From positions 3,224,001 to 3,288,000 of the forward strand of contig NZ_CP094527.1 in the NCBI RefSeq assembly GCF_022811725.1: DNA of 64,000 nt. The letters are read 5' to 3'. How positions within the stretch are numbered: position 1 is the stretch's first letter; the number at the start of each line of letters is the position of its first letter. The position numbers and the translations under genes are program-made. Below, one piece after another: positions 40,988 to 48,797 of this stretch. The notes beneath the pieces were generated by a model. The model saw nothing but the letters and a program-made list of their open reading frames with translations, did not search any database and was not told the origin of the DNA. The DNA comes from Mucilaginibacter sp. SMC90. GTDB lineage: Bacteria > Bacteroidota > Bacteroidia > Sphingobacteriales > Sphingobacteriaceae.

Positions 40988-43900
40988 TTGAGCCCTTATA
41001 CATTTCAAATCAATCTTTATGATCTCGCCTCTATCGGAGCGATATTTATCGGGTTGAATTTTTCTTTGCTATTATGGTTCAGCAAAGGGAATAACCGCTC
41101 TGCTAACCGGTTTCTTGCCTTGGCTTTGGCAACCATAATTATGTGGATGGCCAGGATGTTATGTTTCGATATCCATCTTGATACTTATTTTCCGCACTTT
41201 ACCTGGTTGCCGCTGCAATTTTCCCTTGCTCTTGGTCCCTTTATATATTTTTATGTGTTAAAGGTAACCAGGCCGGAACATGATTTCGGCTGGAGGGATA
41301 TATTACATTTCGCTCCCGTATTGCCTGAACAACTTATATTATTATTGGAGATTAAGGAAAGCATAATTACGGGTAAAGCCACTTATGATACCTTAAGCTT
41401 TCAACAAATGATCCCGGTATTGCAATTGGCTGCATTTATTTCGGTCATCATTTATTTGTACTTATCTTTCAGGCTGATTGAAAATTACTATGCGAGGTTA
41501 AAATTCAATGATCTGGGCGATAGGAACAGGTTGGGGCTGCGCTGGCTACACCGATCATTAAGCGTTTTAGGATCTTTATGGTTATTATGGATACCTTTTA
41601 CAGCAATCAATTACTTTTATTACCATAATGCATGGGGTATATATGCCTATTATCCTTTATACCTGCTCGTCACAGTGGCGATGATCCGGATTGCGGCTAC
41701 CGCTTTCTTAAAACCGGAGGGCCAGGCCACTGTTGAAGAAACCGCAGCGTCAAGGCCAACAGCTTCTGCAGCCTTAAAGGAAAAAGGAAGGTGGCTGAGA
41801 AAAGCTATGGAGAATGATCGGTTTTACCTTGAACCGGATTTGAGCCTCAGTACACTGGCCGAAAAGCTGAACATCCATCCCCACGAGTTGTCCCGAATTA
41901 TCAATGGTACCTTCGGGAAAAACTTCAACGATTTTATTAATGAATACCGTATCCTGGAAGTGACACAGAAAATGCAGGACACTAATTATGACCGGTTGAC
42001 GGTATTGGGTATTGCTTTCGATTCGGGTTTTAATTCAAAATCTACCTTCAACCGCACTTTTCGTGAAATTACCGGGAAAAGCCCCGCAGCCTATAAAACT
42101 GACCTGAAAAAAGGCGGCCCAACTTATCATTTGAGACCATATTCCCGTTCTGCCGCGATAATTTCGTACCAGAAAGCCACTCCAAGTTGGCCTGCTGAGA
42201 AATTAAACCGGAATTTTATGTTTAAGAATTATTTGAAAATTGCGTGGAGAAACCTGGTACGTCAAAGACTTTATAGCCTGATCAATATTTCGGGCCTTGC
42301 GGTCGGATTGGCTGTATGTATGCTTATCATGCTTTATGTTGCGCACGAACATAGCTATGATCGCTTTCATAAAAATGCAGATCGTATATTCAGGCCCTTT
42401 GCCGAAACGAAAATAAACGGCAATACGATGTATTTGGATCATATGAGTTATGCATCCGGACAGATCATTAAGCAATCGCAGCCTACTGTAGAGGATTATA
42501 TGCGTACACTGAATTATTTCAGGCCAGCAGTAATCACCAATCCTTCAAATCTGGGGCAAAAGTTTTCCGAAAACAAGTTAGTGTTTGCAGATGCCGGGTT
42601 CTTTAGTTTCTTTTCCTTTAAATTATTGTCAGGGCAGGCATCCCAGGTTTTATCCGCTCCTTTCTCTGTAGTTATATCTCAGGCTATGGCCAGGAAATAT
42701 TTTGGCAATGAAAACCCAGTTGGGAGGCAGTTAACCATCAGGACGGACAGCGCCTATACTTACCAGGTAACCGGAGTGGCCGAAAATTGCCCTTCCAATT
42801 CTTCTATTGAGTATAATTTTGTTGCTTCCAACAGCGGTCTCATAAAGACTAAAATCCCCCAGGGGTTTATAGGCGAGCAAAGAGTAGGCAGTGGGGCTTT
42901 CAATATTTATCTTCTGCTGAAACACCGCGCTGATACAGCTGCACTGAGACGGAGCCTTCAATCTTTTGATGCAGGCAAAGAAAAGGATCCCAACATTAAA
43001 TTTTCACTGTTCCCTTTTTTAGATCAGCATCTGAAAAGATCTTACGATAATTCAAATTTTAAATACCTTACCATATTTCCATTGGTAGCTTTGTTGATTC
43101 TTTTACTGGCCTTATTCAATTACATGAGCCTGTCTACCGCCAGGGCTACATTGCGGGCAAAGGAAATTGGTGTGCGTAAAGTATCCGGTGCAAGCCGTAA
43201 AGGTATTGCAATGCAGTTTTATGTTGAATCAGCTGTTTTTTCAGTAATCTCTTTCGTTTTAGGTTGTTTATTGTGCTTTTTGTTTAAGCCGGTATTCCTT
43301 AATATTCTTCAGCTGGAAATAGACACAACTTTCCTTTTTAGCCCGCTGATACTGTTTCTCCTGCTTGGGTTATTGATTTTAACAATATTATTAGCGGGCA
43401 GCTATCCGTCGTTGGTTTTGTCGGGCTTTAAACCGGCTGTTACCCTTAAAGGAAAAATGGGCAAACAAACGGGAGGCGTCATCATTAGAAAGGTATTTAC
43501 TACACTGCAATTTTCAATATCTGTAGGGCTCATCATCTGCGGCATTGTGATAGACCGGCAGCTTTATTTTTTCCGCCACACAGAAACCGGTGTCGACCGG
43601 GATAATATTATTATGATACCTGCCGGCAATGCACTTAAAAGTTATCATGCATTTAAGCAAGATGTGATGCTGTTGCCCGGTATAACTAATGTGGCCACTT
43701 CCCGTTACGGAATGTTTGTTAGCTATGATATGATTGGCATAAGCGGCACTACCAAAGAGGGGAGCATGATGCTTCGGGGCCTGTCTGTCGACAAAAACTT
43801 TTTCTCTATATTAGGATTGAAATGGAAATATCCGCCAATACAAGATAGCCGGTTAGATGCAGGTTCGAAGGTGTTTATCAACGAACTGGCAATAGAAAAA

Positions 43901-44611
43901 TTACACTTACCCACTAACCCTTTAGGAAGCTTCATAAATCCGGGCCCGGAGAAAATTGAAATAGCCGGCGTTGTTAAGAATTTTAATTTTGGCTCGCTGG
44001 AAAATGAAGTTCAGCCCCTGGGCCTCTTCGTAACCGCTGATACGTCAAAATCCTGGGAACGAGGCTTTGGCGGACGTTATTTGCTGGCGAAGGTAAAACC
44101 TCATACTAATTTGCCTACACTGATCAGTTCAATACAAGGTATTTTTAAAAAGTACGATAGCGATACCCCGTTTGATTACAGTTTTATGGACGATGCTTTT
44201 AATGCGCAATACAAAGCAGAAGATAAACTGGCTGCTATTTTTAGTGTTTTCACCGTAATAACTATTGTTTTAGCAGCAATGGGTTTGTTCGGATTAGCCG
44301 CATTTACTATAGAACAACGTACGAAGGAGATTGGGATACGTAAGGTTTTGGGTGCAAGTACATCATCAATCAACAGCCTTTTATCTATAGACTTTTTAAA
44401 ACTTGTATTGTTATCAATCGTTGTGGCTTCGCCCATAGCATGGTGGGCTATGGATAACTGGCTCCAGGGATTTGCGTATCGTATTCCTATAAAATGGTGG
44501 ATGTTCGGAGCGGCTGGGTTCCTGGCTATCATTGTTGCCTTGCTCACTGTTAGTTATCATGCGGTAAAAGCATCGATTGCCAACCCGGTGCAGAGCTTAA
44601 GAAGCGAATGA
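40988..44611 (+). CDS. Membrane AraC-type regulator fused to an FtsX/MacB ABC permease
   Basis: A 1207-residue single frame, TTG start. Residues 1-240 form about seven membrane segments (NLYDLASIGAIFIGLNFSLLL first). An AraC-type HTH follows (about 274-372) with LSTLAEKLNIHPHELSRIIN and IAFDSGFNSKSTFNRTFREITG. After a ~35-residue linker, M411 (ATG at 42218) begins a canonical full-length permease: FKNYLKIAWRNLVRQRLYSLI, MacB core, then RATLRAKEIGVRKVSGA and QRTKEIGIRKVLGAS, two FtsX halves to residue 1207. Both parts are usually separate proteins. Joined, transport or membrane state could drive DNA binding directly. An internal start at 42218 that yields a separate permease is the main alternative. 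Confidence 0.85.
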   Translation: MSPYTFQINLYDLASIGAIFIGLNFSLLLWFSKGNNRSANRFLALALATIIMWMARMLCFDIHLDTYFPHFTWLPLQFSLALGPFIYFYVLKVTRPEHDFGWRDILHFAPVLPEQLILLLEIKESIITGKATYDTLSFQQMIPVLQLAAFISVIIYLYLSFRLIENYYARLKFNDLGDRNRLGLRWLHRSLSVLGSLWLLWIPFTAINYFYYHNAWGIYAYYPLYLLVTVAMIRIAATAFLKPEGQATVEETAASRPTASAALKEKGRWLRKAMENDRFYLEPDLSLSTLAEKLNIHPHELSRIINGTFGKNFNDFINEYRILEVTQKMQDTNYDRLTVLGIAFDSGFNSKSTFNRTFREITGKSPAAYKTDLKKGGPTYHLRPYSRSAAIISYQKATPSWPAEKLNRNFMFKNYLKIAWRNLVRQRLYSLINISGLAVGLAVCMLIMLYVAHEHSYDRFHKNADRIFRPFAETKINGNTMYLDHMSYASGQIIKQSQPTVEDYMRTLNYFRPAVITNPSNLGQKFSENKLVFADAGFFSFFSFKLLSGQASQVLSAPFSVVISQAMARKYFGNENPVGRQLTIRTDSAYTYQVTGVAENCPSNSSIEYNFVASNSGLIKTKIPQGFIGEQRVGSGAFNIYLLLKHRADTAALRRSLQSFDAGKEKDPNIKFSLFPFLDQHLKRSYDNSNFKYLTIFPLVALLILLLALFNYMSLSTARATLRAKEIGVRKVSGASRKGIAMQFYVESAVFSVISFVLGCLLCFLFKPVFLNILQLEIDTTFLFSPLILFLLLGLLILTILLAGSYPSLVLSGFKPAVTLKGKMGKQTGGVIIRKVFTTLQFSISVGLIICGIVIDRQLYFFRHTETGVDRDNIIMIPAGNALKSYHAFKQDVMLLPGITNVATSRYGMFVSYDMIGISGTTKEGSMMLRGLSVDKNFFSILGLKWKYPPIQDSRLDAGSKVFINELAIEKLHLPTNPLGSFINPGPEKIEIAGVVKNFNFGSLENEVQPLGLFVTADTSKSWERGFGGRYLLAKVKPHTNLPTLISSIQGIFKKYDSDTPFDYSFMDDAFNAQYKAEDKLAAIFSVFTVITIVLAAMGLFGLAAFTIEQRTKEIGIRKVLGASTSSINSLLSIDFLKLVLLSIVVASPIAWWAMDNWLQGFAYRIPIKWWMFGAAGFLAIIVALLTVSYHAVKASIANPVQSLRSE

Positions 44612-44620
44612 GCTGTTAGC

Positions 44621-44638
44621 AACAGGAAATTTCCTGTT
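44621..44638. promoter_or_regulatory. Perfect 18-base palindrome before the lipoprotein gene
   Basis: AACAGGAAATTTCCTGTT is identical to its reverse complement. It sits nine bases after the stop of the AraC-FtsX fusion and 49 bases before the lipoprotein's GTG. Without a T-tract it looks like an operator rather than a terminator; the AraC part of the upstream gene or another regulator could bind it. Confidence 0.45.
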
Positions 44639-44687
44639 ACCCGGGTGTGCCGCAATAAATGAAATTTATCTCATCAATTCAATTCCT

Positions 44688-45656
44688 GTGATTAAAAAAT
44701 CAGAACGGATTTTATATCTCTCGCTTTGCCTTATTTGTTTGATAGGCTGTAAGCAACGGAACATAGTAAAACATGACGGCGAAAAGGACCGGATATCCTT
44801 TAAACCAATATTTGGCATCAGTTACATTGAAGTGGCGCGAAGGTTGGATAACGGCCTTTCGTTTACCAAAGATGGTTATCAATTGGAACCCGACTGGCAA
44901 ATAAAATTCATTTCAAACGATTCCACATGTATATATAGCCCTACAAAGAAACAATACATCAATTTTCCGCTCACCAGAGGGTATGATTCTATTTTTAACA
45001 CTGCCCGAACCTGGTTTAAGGTTAGGAAAATTACACGGGACAGCATGCTATTGCAACTCATCGAAGCCTATGCGGATTCGATAGATACAAGAGGAGCAAA
45101 AGTGTTTATGACATTTTATTCCGATAGTTTTATAAAGAATGTCATCCATAAAGATATTATGGCTGTTAAAGCGCCAGGTAAACGCGACACCTTGTTTGTT
45201 AAATCCCTTATTGACTCTGCAGAAAAAGATCTTCATAAAGCTTTTTCTGCCCGTCAACCTGTAATTGTTAAGAGTAAAAGTAGCCTGGTTAAAGTAACAT
45301 CGCGCCACGCGGTGGGGGATATGTTGAACAATTTTGATACTTCCGATGATTACATGTATCCAACATTCGATATTACTATTGACCGGGCATTTGACAATTT
45401 CTATTGTTCTTTTTCCGTTTTTGTTGATAGCCATGGAAATCTTTATTACGATAAACCATTGATCCCGTTTAGTGGAAAAGGGTATGAAGAAAAATACAAC
45501 TCACTTTCAATAACAGTTATGGATAGATATTTAAAACATTATTTAAATATCAGGCCTGGATCTACTTTGGGAATGATACACCCAAGTAGTATAGCTATTC
45601 ATGTTGAAGGAAAAAAAGACTCCCAAACGCCGGGATTGCCCAATAGATCAAGATAA
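44688..45656 (+). CDS. Hypothetical lipoprotein
   Basis: A 322-residue protein with a GTG start. The N terminus (LYLSLCLICLIGCKQ) is a lipoprotein signal with lipobox LIGC, cleaved before Cys 21, so the protein is anchored in a membrane facing the periplasm or surface. The rest is mixed alpha/beta with repeated Lys/Asp-rich stretches and no recognised domain. It follows the AraC-FtsX fusion by 76 bases in the same direction, with a palindrome between, and may be co-regulated with it. Confidence 0.7.
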   Translation: MIKKSERILYLSLCLICLIGCKQRNIVKHDGEKDRISFKPIFGISYIEVARRLDNGLSFTKDGYQLEPDWQIKFISNDSTCIYSPTKKQYINFPLTRGYDSIFNTARTWFKVRKITRDSMLLQLIEAYADSIDTRGAKVFMTFYSDSFIKNVIHKDIMAVKAPGKRDTLFVKSLIDSAEKDLHKAFSARQPVIVKSKSSLVKVTSRHAVGDMLNNFDTSDDYMYPTFDITIDRAFDNFYCSFSVFVDSHGNLYYDKPLIPFSGKGYEEKYNSLSITVMDRYLKHYLNIRPGSTLGMIHPSSIAIHVEGKKDSQTPGLPNRSR

Positions 45657-45688
45657 CGTTGGTTAAAACGCTGGTGGAAGAATACCTG

Positions 45689-45856
45689 TTATCGGCACTG
45701 TTTTTTGAAAATTTGTGCGCGGTATAAGGCACGTCTGAACCCCATATTTGAAGCCGGATTTATAAGTTTATTCAAATTAAAAATCGCCAGCCCCATCTGC
45801 TCGGTTTGATACAGGTTTTTATAAAGCTGGTAATTTTGCCCGAATGCCGAATAATG
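45689..45856 (-). pseudogene. Possible 3' fragment of a lost gene
   Basis: A minus-strand open stretch ending in TAA at 45689 reads as a convincing protein C terminus (AFGQNYQLYKNLYQTEQMGL, NKLINPASNMGFRRALYRAQ, end FKKQCR). It runs on upstream for about 24 less convincing codons to an in-frame stop with no ATG, GTG or TTG, so no start is available. It is therefore listed as a remnant; family not recognised. The rest of the 319-base gap (45657-45975) shows no other signal. Confidence 0.35.
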
Positions 45857-45975
45857 CGTAAATAAGACACATTCCGTAGTTTTTATAACACAATTTAATT
45901 TAATCGCAAAAAAGCGGCCCCCTGTCTATTATTACCGCGTCTTTATCTCTTATATGAAATCCGTTTATCCATTAT

Positions 45976-47091
45976 ATGTATGTTTATACTATGGCGATAA
46001 AGAGAATATATTCAAGCAAGTACCTGAAGCCGGTAATCCACATATTATTCTGGACACTGGTTATCATTTCGCCATATCTTTTTCGTAATCCTAATACCTG
46101 GAGCGGGTTCAGTAACTGGCATTACAAGCTGATGATCAATAATGCCCTCTTAGCCGGCGTTTTTTATCTTAATGCCTACTATCTGTACCCGGTAATTTAC
46201 AACGAAAAAAAAGATTTGCTGCGCTACGTATTATCGCTCATAGTTACGATAGCACTGGTTATGTGGTTTTCGCGCTATATTGATAGTCAGCTTTCGTTGT
46301 TTAAACAGGCTGACCTTGCCCGTTTACGGGCCCACCGGCGAGGTTTTAGCAACGGGTTGCATGGCGGTGGCAGACCTGAAAGGAATTGGTTTGGCTGGTA
46401 TTTTACCAATATGCTTACCTATCTATCCATTACAGGTATCAGTATCAGCTATCGCATCATCATTGATAACGCACAGAAAGAAAAGATCAGAAAGGAAAAG
46501 GAAAATGAGAACCTGAAAACTGAACTTAGTTTTTTACGATCGCAGGTTAGCCCGCATTTTATATTCAATATCCTGAATAATATGGCATCTATGGCGCGCA
46601 AAAAATCAGACATGCTTGAACCGTCAATCTTAGAGCTTTCAAATTTAATGCGGTACATGCTTTATGAAAGTGACGGGGCCAGGGTGCTGTTAACCCGGGA
46701 GGTAGATTATCTGAATAGTTACATGGCACTGCAGCTATTGCGCTTTGGCGATAATGTAACAATTGTGTTCAATGTTCCTGATAACATAAACCCTTACTAC
46801 ATTGAACCCATGATATTGGTTCCCTTTGTAGAGAATGCATTTAAACACGGCATAGGCATGCTGGCAGATCCGGTGATAACGATTGAGCTATATGTTGACA
46901 GCAATGGCTGGCTGGATTTTATGGTGACCAATAAAATTGCCCCTGTGAACGACTCAAAGGATAAAAGCTCGGGCATAGGGTTGGTAAATGTAAAAAGGAG
47001 GCTTGATTTGCTCTATGGAAATAACCATAACCTGGAAATTATGAACGATGGTGTAACGTTTACCTGCAATCTTAAAGTTAAACTTAATTGA
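45976..47091 (+). CDS. LytS/YpdA-like sensor histidine kinase (His_kinase family)
   Basis: A 371-residue kinase with four membrane segments (about 18-40, 50-70, 82-105, 140-165), a short coiled coil, then the His_kinase domain with LRSQVSPHFIFNILNNMA (His near 194) and a degenerate GHKL ATPase ending GIGLVNVKRRLDLLY. An alternative ATG lies five codons downstream. It would phosphorylate the LytTR regulator whose ATG is only two bases past this stop. Its input signal is unknown; the short extracellular loops suggest intramembrane sensing. Confidence 0.9.
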   Translation: MYVYTMAIKRIYSSKYLKPVIHILFWTLVIISPYLFRNPNTWSGFSNWHYKLMINNALLAGVFYLNAYYLYPVIYNEKKDLLRYVLSLIVTIALVMWFSRYIDSQLSLFKQADLARLRAHRRGFSNGLHGGGRPERNWFGWYFTNMLTYLSITGISISYRIIIDNAQKEKIRKEKENENLKTELSFLRSQVSPHFIFNILNNMASMARKKSDMLEPSILELSNLMRYMLYESDGARVLLTREVDYLNSYMALQLLRFGDNVTIVFNVPDNINPYYIEPMILVPFVENAFKHGIGMLADPVITIELYVDSNGWLDFMVTNKIAPVNDSKDKSSGIGLVNVKRRLDLLYGNNHNLEIMNDGVTFTCNLKVKLN

Positions 47092-47093
47092 TC

Positions 47094-47813
47094 ATGAGGT
47101 GTATTGTTGTTGATGACGAAAAACTGGCGTTGGAGCTGATGGAAGACAACGTGAAAAAGCTACCCGGTCTGCAGTTAGTAGGGATGTGTAAAAACGCAAT
47201 GGAAGCAATGGCTATTTTACAGCAGGGGCAGGTTGATCTCATTTTCCTGGATATCCAAATGCCCGGTATTTCCGGCGTTCAGTTTTTGAAAAGTTTGGTT
47301 AAGCCGCCCATGGTTATCATGACAACGGCTTATGAAAATTATGCCCTTGAGGGTTTTAATCTCGATGTTGTAGATTACCTGGTGAAGCCGTTTTCCTTCG
47401 AACGTTTTTTTAAGGCGGTAAACAAAGCAACCGAACTGGGCAATGCACGCCTGCAAAAAGACTTTCCGGCAAAAGTCCAGGCTAATGAGGGATATATTTT
47501 TGTTAATGCCGATTATTCTATTATCCGCATTAACCTCCCTGATATTATTTATGTGGAAGGTTTGAAGGATTATATCAAGATTTATCTCAAAAGTGCAGAC
47601 AGGCCGGTGATAACCCGGCTTAGTATGCATTTTATGGAAAGCAAATTACCAACTGAAAGGTTTGCAAGGGTACACCGGTCGTTTATTGTATCGCTGGATA
47701 AGATAACCGTTTTTAAACGTACCAGGGTCATGCTCAATGATGTTGAAATACCGGTAAGCGATAACTACCGGGAAAGAATACTGGCCTATGTTGGGTATCA
47801 GGAAAATCAATAA
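47094..47813 (+). CDS. LytTR-family response regulator
   Basis: A 239-residue regulator. The receiver domain (about 1-118) has VDDEK, D52 in FLDIQMPGISG and a Lys in LVKPFSFERF. The LytTR DNA-binding domain (about 140-239) shows IIYVEGLKDYIKIYL and FARVHRSFIVSLDKI. It is the partner of the kinase encoded just upstream (an overlapping TTG at 47088 is less likely than the ATG at 47094). The operon continues into the Gly-rich secreted protein and the outer-membrane barrel genes, the probable targets of autoregulation. Confidence 0.92.
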   Translation: MRCIVVDDEKLALELMEDNVKKLPGLQLVGMCKNAMEAMAILQQGQVDLIFLDIQMPGISGVQFLKSLVKPPMVIMTTAYENYALEGFNLDVVDYLVKPFSFERFFKAVNKATELGNARLQKDFPAKVQANEGYIFVNADYSIIRINLPDIIYVEGLKDYIKIYLKSADRPVITRLSMHFMESKLPTERFARVHRSFIVSLDKITVFKRTRVMLNDVEIPVSDNYRERILAYVGYQENQ

Positions 47814-47842
47814 CCAATGTTTTGTTAAATAAATTCATCAAG

Positions 47843-48712
47843 ATGAAATATAGCGTACGGGTTTTAAATGAATGTTTTTTAGGTTTTGCGCTGATCACTG
47901 CATTCGGCTATTCGGCAAATGCGCAAAAGCTGAATAATATACAGGAGGGTTCAGTTTCGGCCCCGGCCGATGTTAAAGCAGACGGGAAATTAAAGGAGTG
48001 GGCCAATCCTTTGCAGGCTTACAATAAAACCACGCAGCTTTATTATACACTGGCAAATGACGGTCAAAATCTTTATCTCGCTGTACAATCAACAGACCAA
48101 ACTAATAACAGGAAGATCATTGCCGGCGGGATCAGTTTTACTATAAATACCGAAGGAAAGAAAAAAGACAAAGGGGCTTTCCTGGTAACTTTTCCAGTAG
48201 TGAGCCAATCGGCAATGCGTGGCCAGTTCAGGCGAAGGGGCGGTGCTGGTGGCCAGCAAGACGGGTTGGATTCGGCAGCAATAGTAGCAATGCGCAAACA
48301 GATAGCAGCTTCGGCTAAAGAAATTACAATAAGCGGGTTTGAGGCTATTCCGGATAGTGTGATCTCTATTTACAATGAATATGGCATTAAGGCAGCAATT
48401 GATTATGACGCCAAAGGTAACCTGGTATATGAGTTGGCCTTGCCGCTTAAGCTGCTCAAAATTAGTGCCGACGCCCCTAAAGAGTTTGCATACAATATCA
48501 AAGTTAATGGCTTGCAGTTTGGTAACCGGGGCGGAGATGGCGGCGGGAACGATGGTGGAGGTGGTTTTGGCGGAGGGAGGCGCGGCGGTGGCGGAAACGG
48601 CGGCGGTTTTGGCGGCGGCGGAGGTAGCCGCGGCGGTCAGGGCGGAGTTGATATGCAAAGTTTGATGAGCCCAACTGATTTTTGGGGTAAATACCTTTTG
48701 ATAAAAAAATAA
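47843..48712 (+). CDS. Secreted protein with CBM9/DOMON-like domain and Gly-rich tail
   Basis: A 289-residue protein from the ATG at 47843, with a signal peptide ending SANAQ. The mature N-terminal part (VKADGKLKEWANPLQAYNKT, YYTLANDGQNLYLAVQSTDQ) resembles the CBM9/DOMON-like fold seen in Bacteroidota periplasmic proteins. The C-terminal ~60 residues are almost pure Gly with Arg and Asp, ending MQSLMSPTDFWGKYLLIKK. The same operon encodes the LytS/LytTR pair and an outer-membrane barrel whose plug also carries a Gly-rich insert, so the two may interact. Function is unknown. Confidence 0.7.
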   Translation: MKYSVRVLNECFLGFALITAFGYSANAQKLNNIQEGSVSAPADVKADGKLKEWANPLQAYNKTTQLYYTLANDGQNLYLAVQSTDQTNNRKIIAGGISFTINTEGKKKDKGAFLVTFPVVSQSAMRGQFRRRGGAGGQQDGLDSAAIVAMRKQIAASAKEITISGFEAIPDSVISIYNEYGIKAAIDYDAKGNLVYELALPLKLLKISADAPKEFAYNIKVNGLQFGNRGGDGGGNDGGGGFGGGRRGGGGNGGGFGGGGGSRGGQGGVDMQSLMSPTDFWGKYLLIKK

Positions 48713-48733
48713 TTAAAAAATACTCCCGATGTA

Positions 48734-48770
48734 CTTTACCGGCTAAGTGGGCCGGTAAAGCATTTTATTG
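48734..48770 (+). terminator. Hairpin between the Gly-rich and barrel genes (attenuator or weak terminator)
   Basis: CTTTACCGGC (48734-48743) and GCCGGTAAAG (48751-48760) pair perfectly with a 7-base loop, followed by CATTTTATT. The weak T-tract suggests partial termination, which would lower expression of the downstream outer-membrane gene. Confidence 0.5.
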
Positions 48771-48797
48771 CCTTAACTAAGCGTTTTAAACCTATCC

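Noticed and set aside
48089..48658. Long minus-strand frame opposite the Gly-rich gene
   Set aside because: It is an artefact of the GC-rich glycine codons; its translation is Ala/Ser/Thr low-complexity, while the plus-strand protein has a signal peptide and fits the operon.
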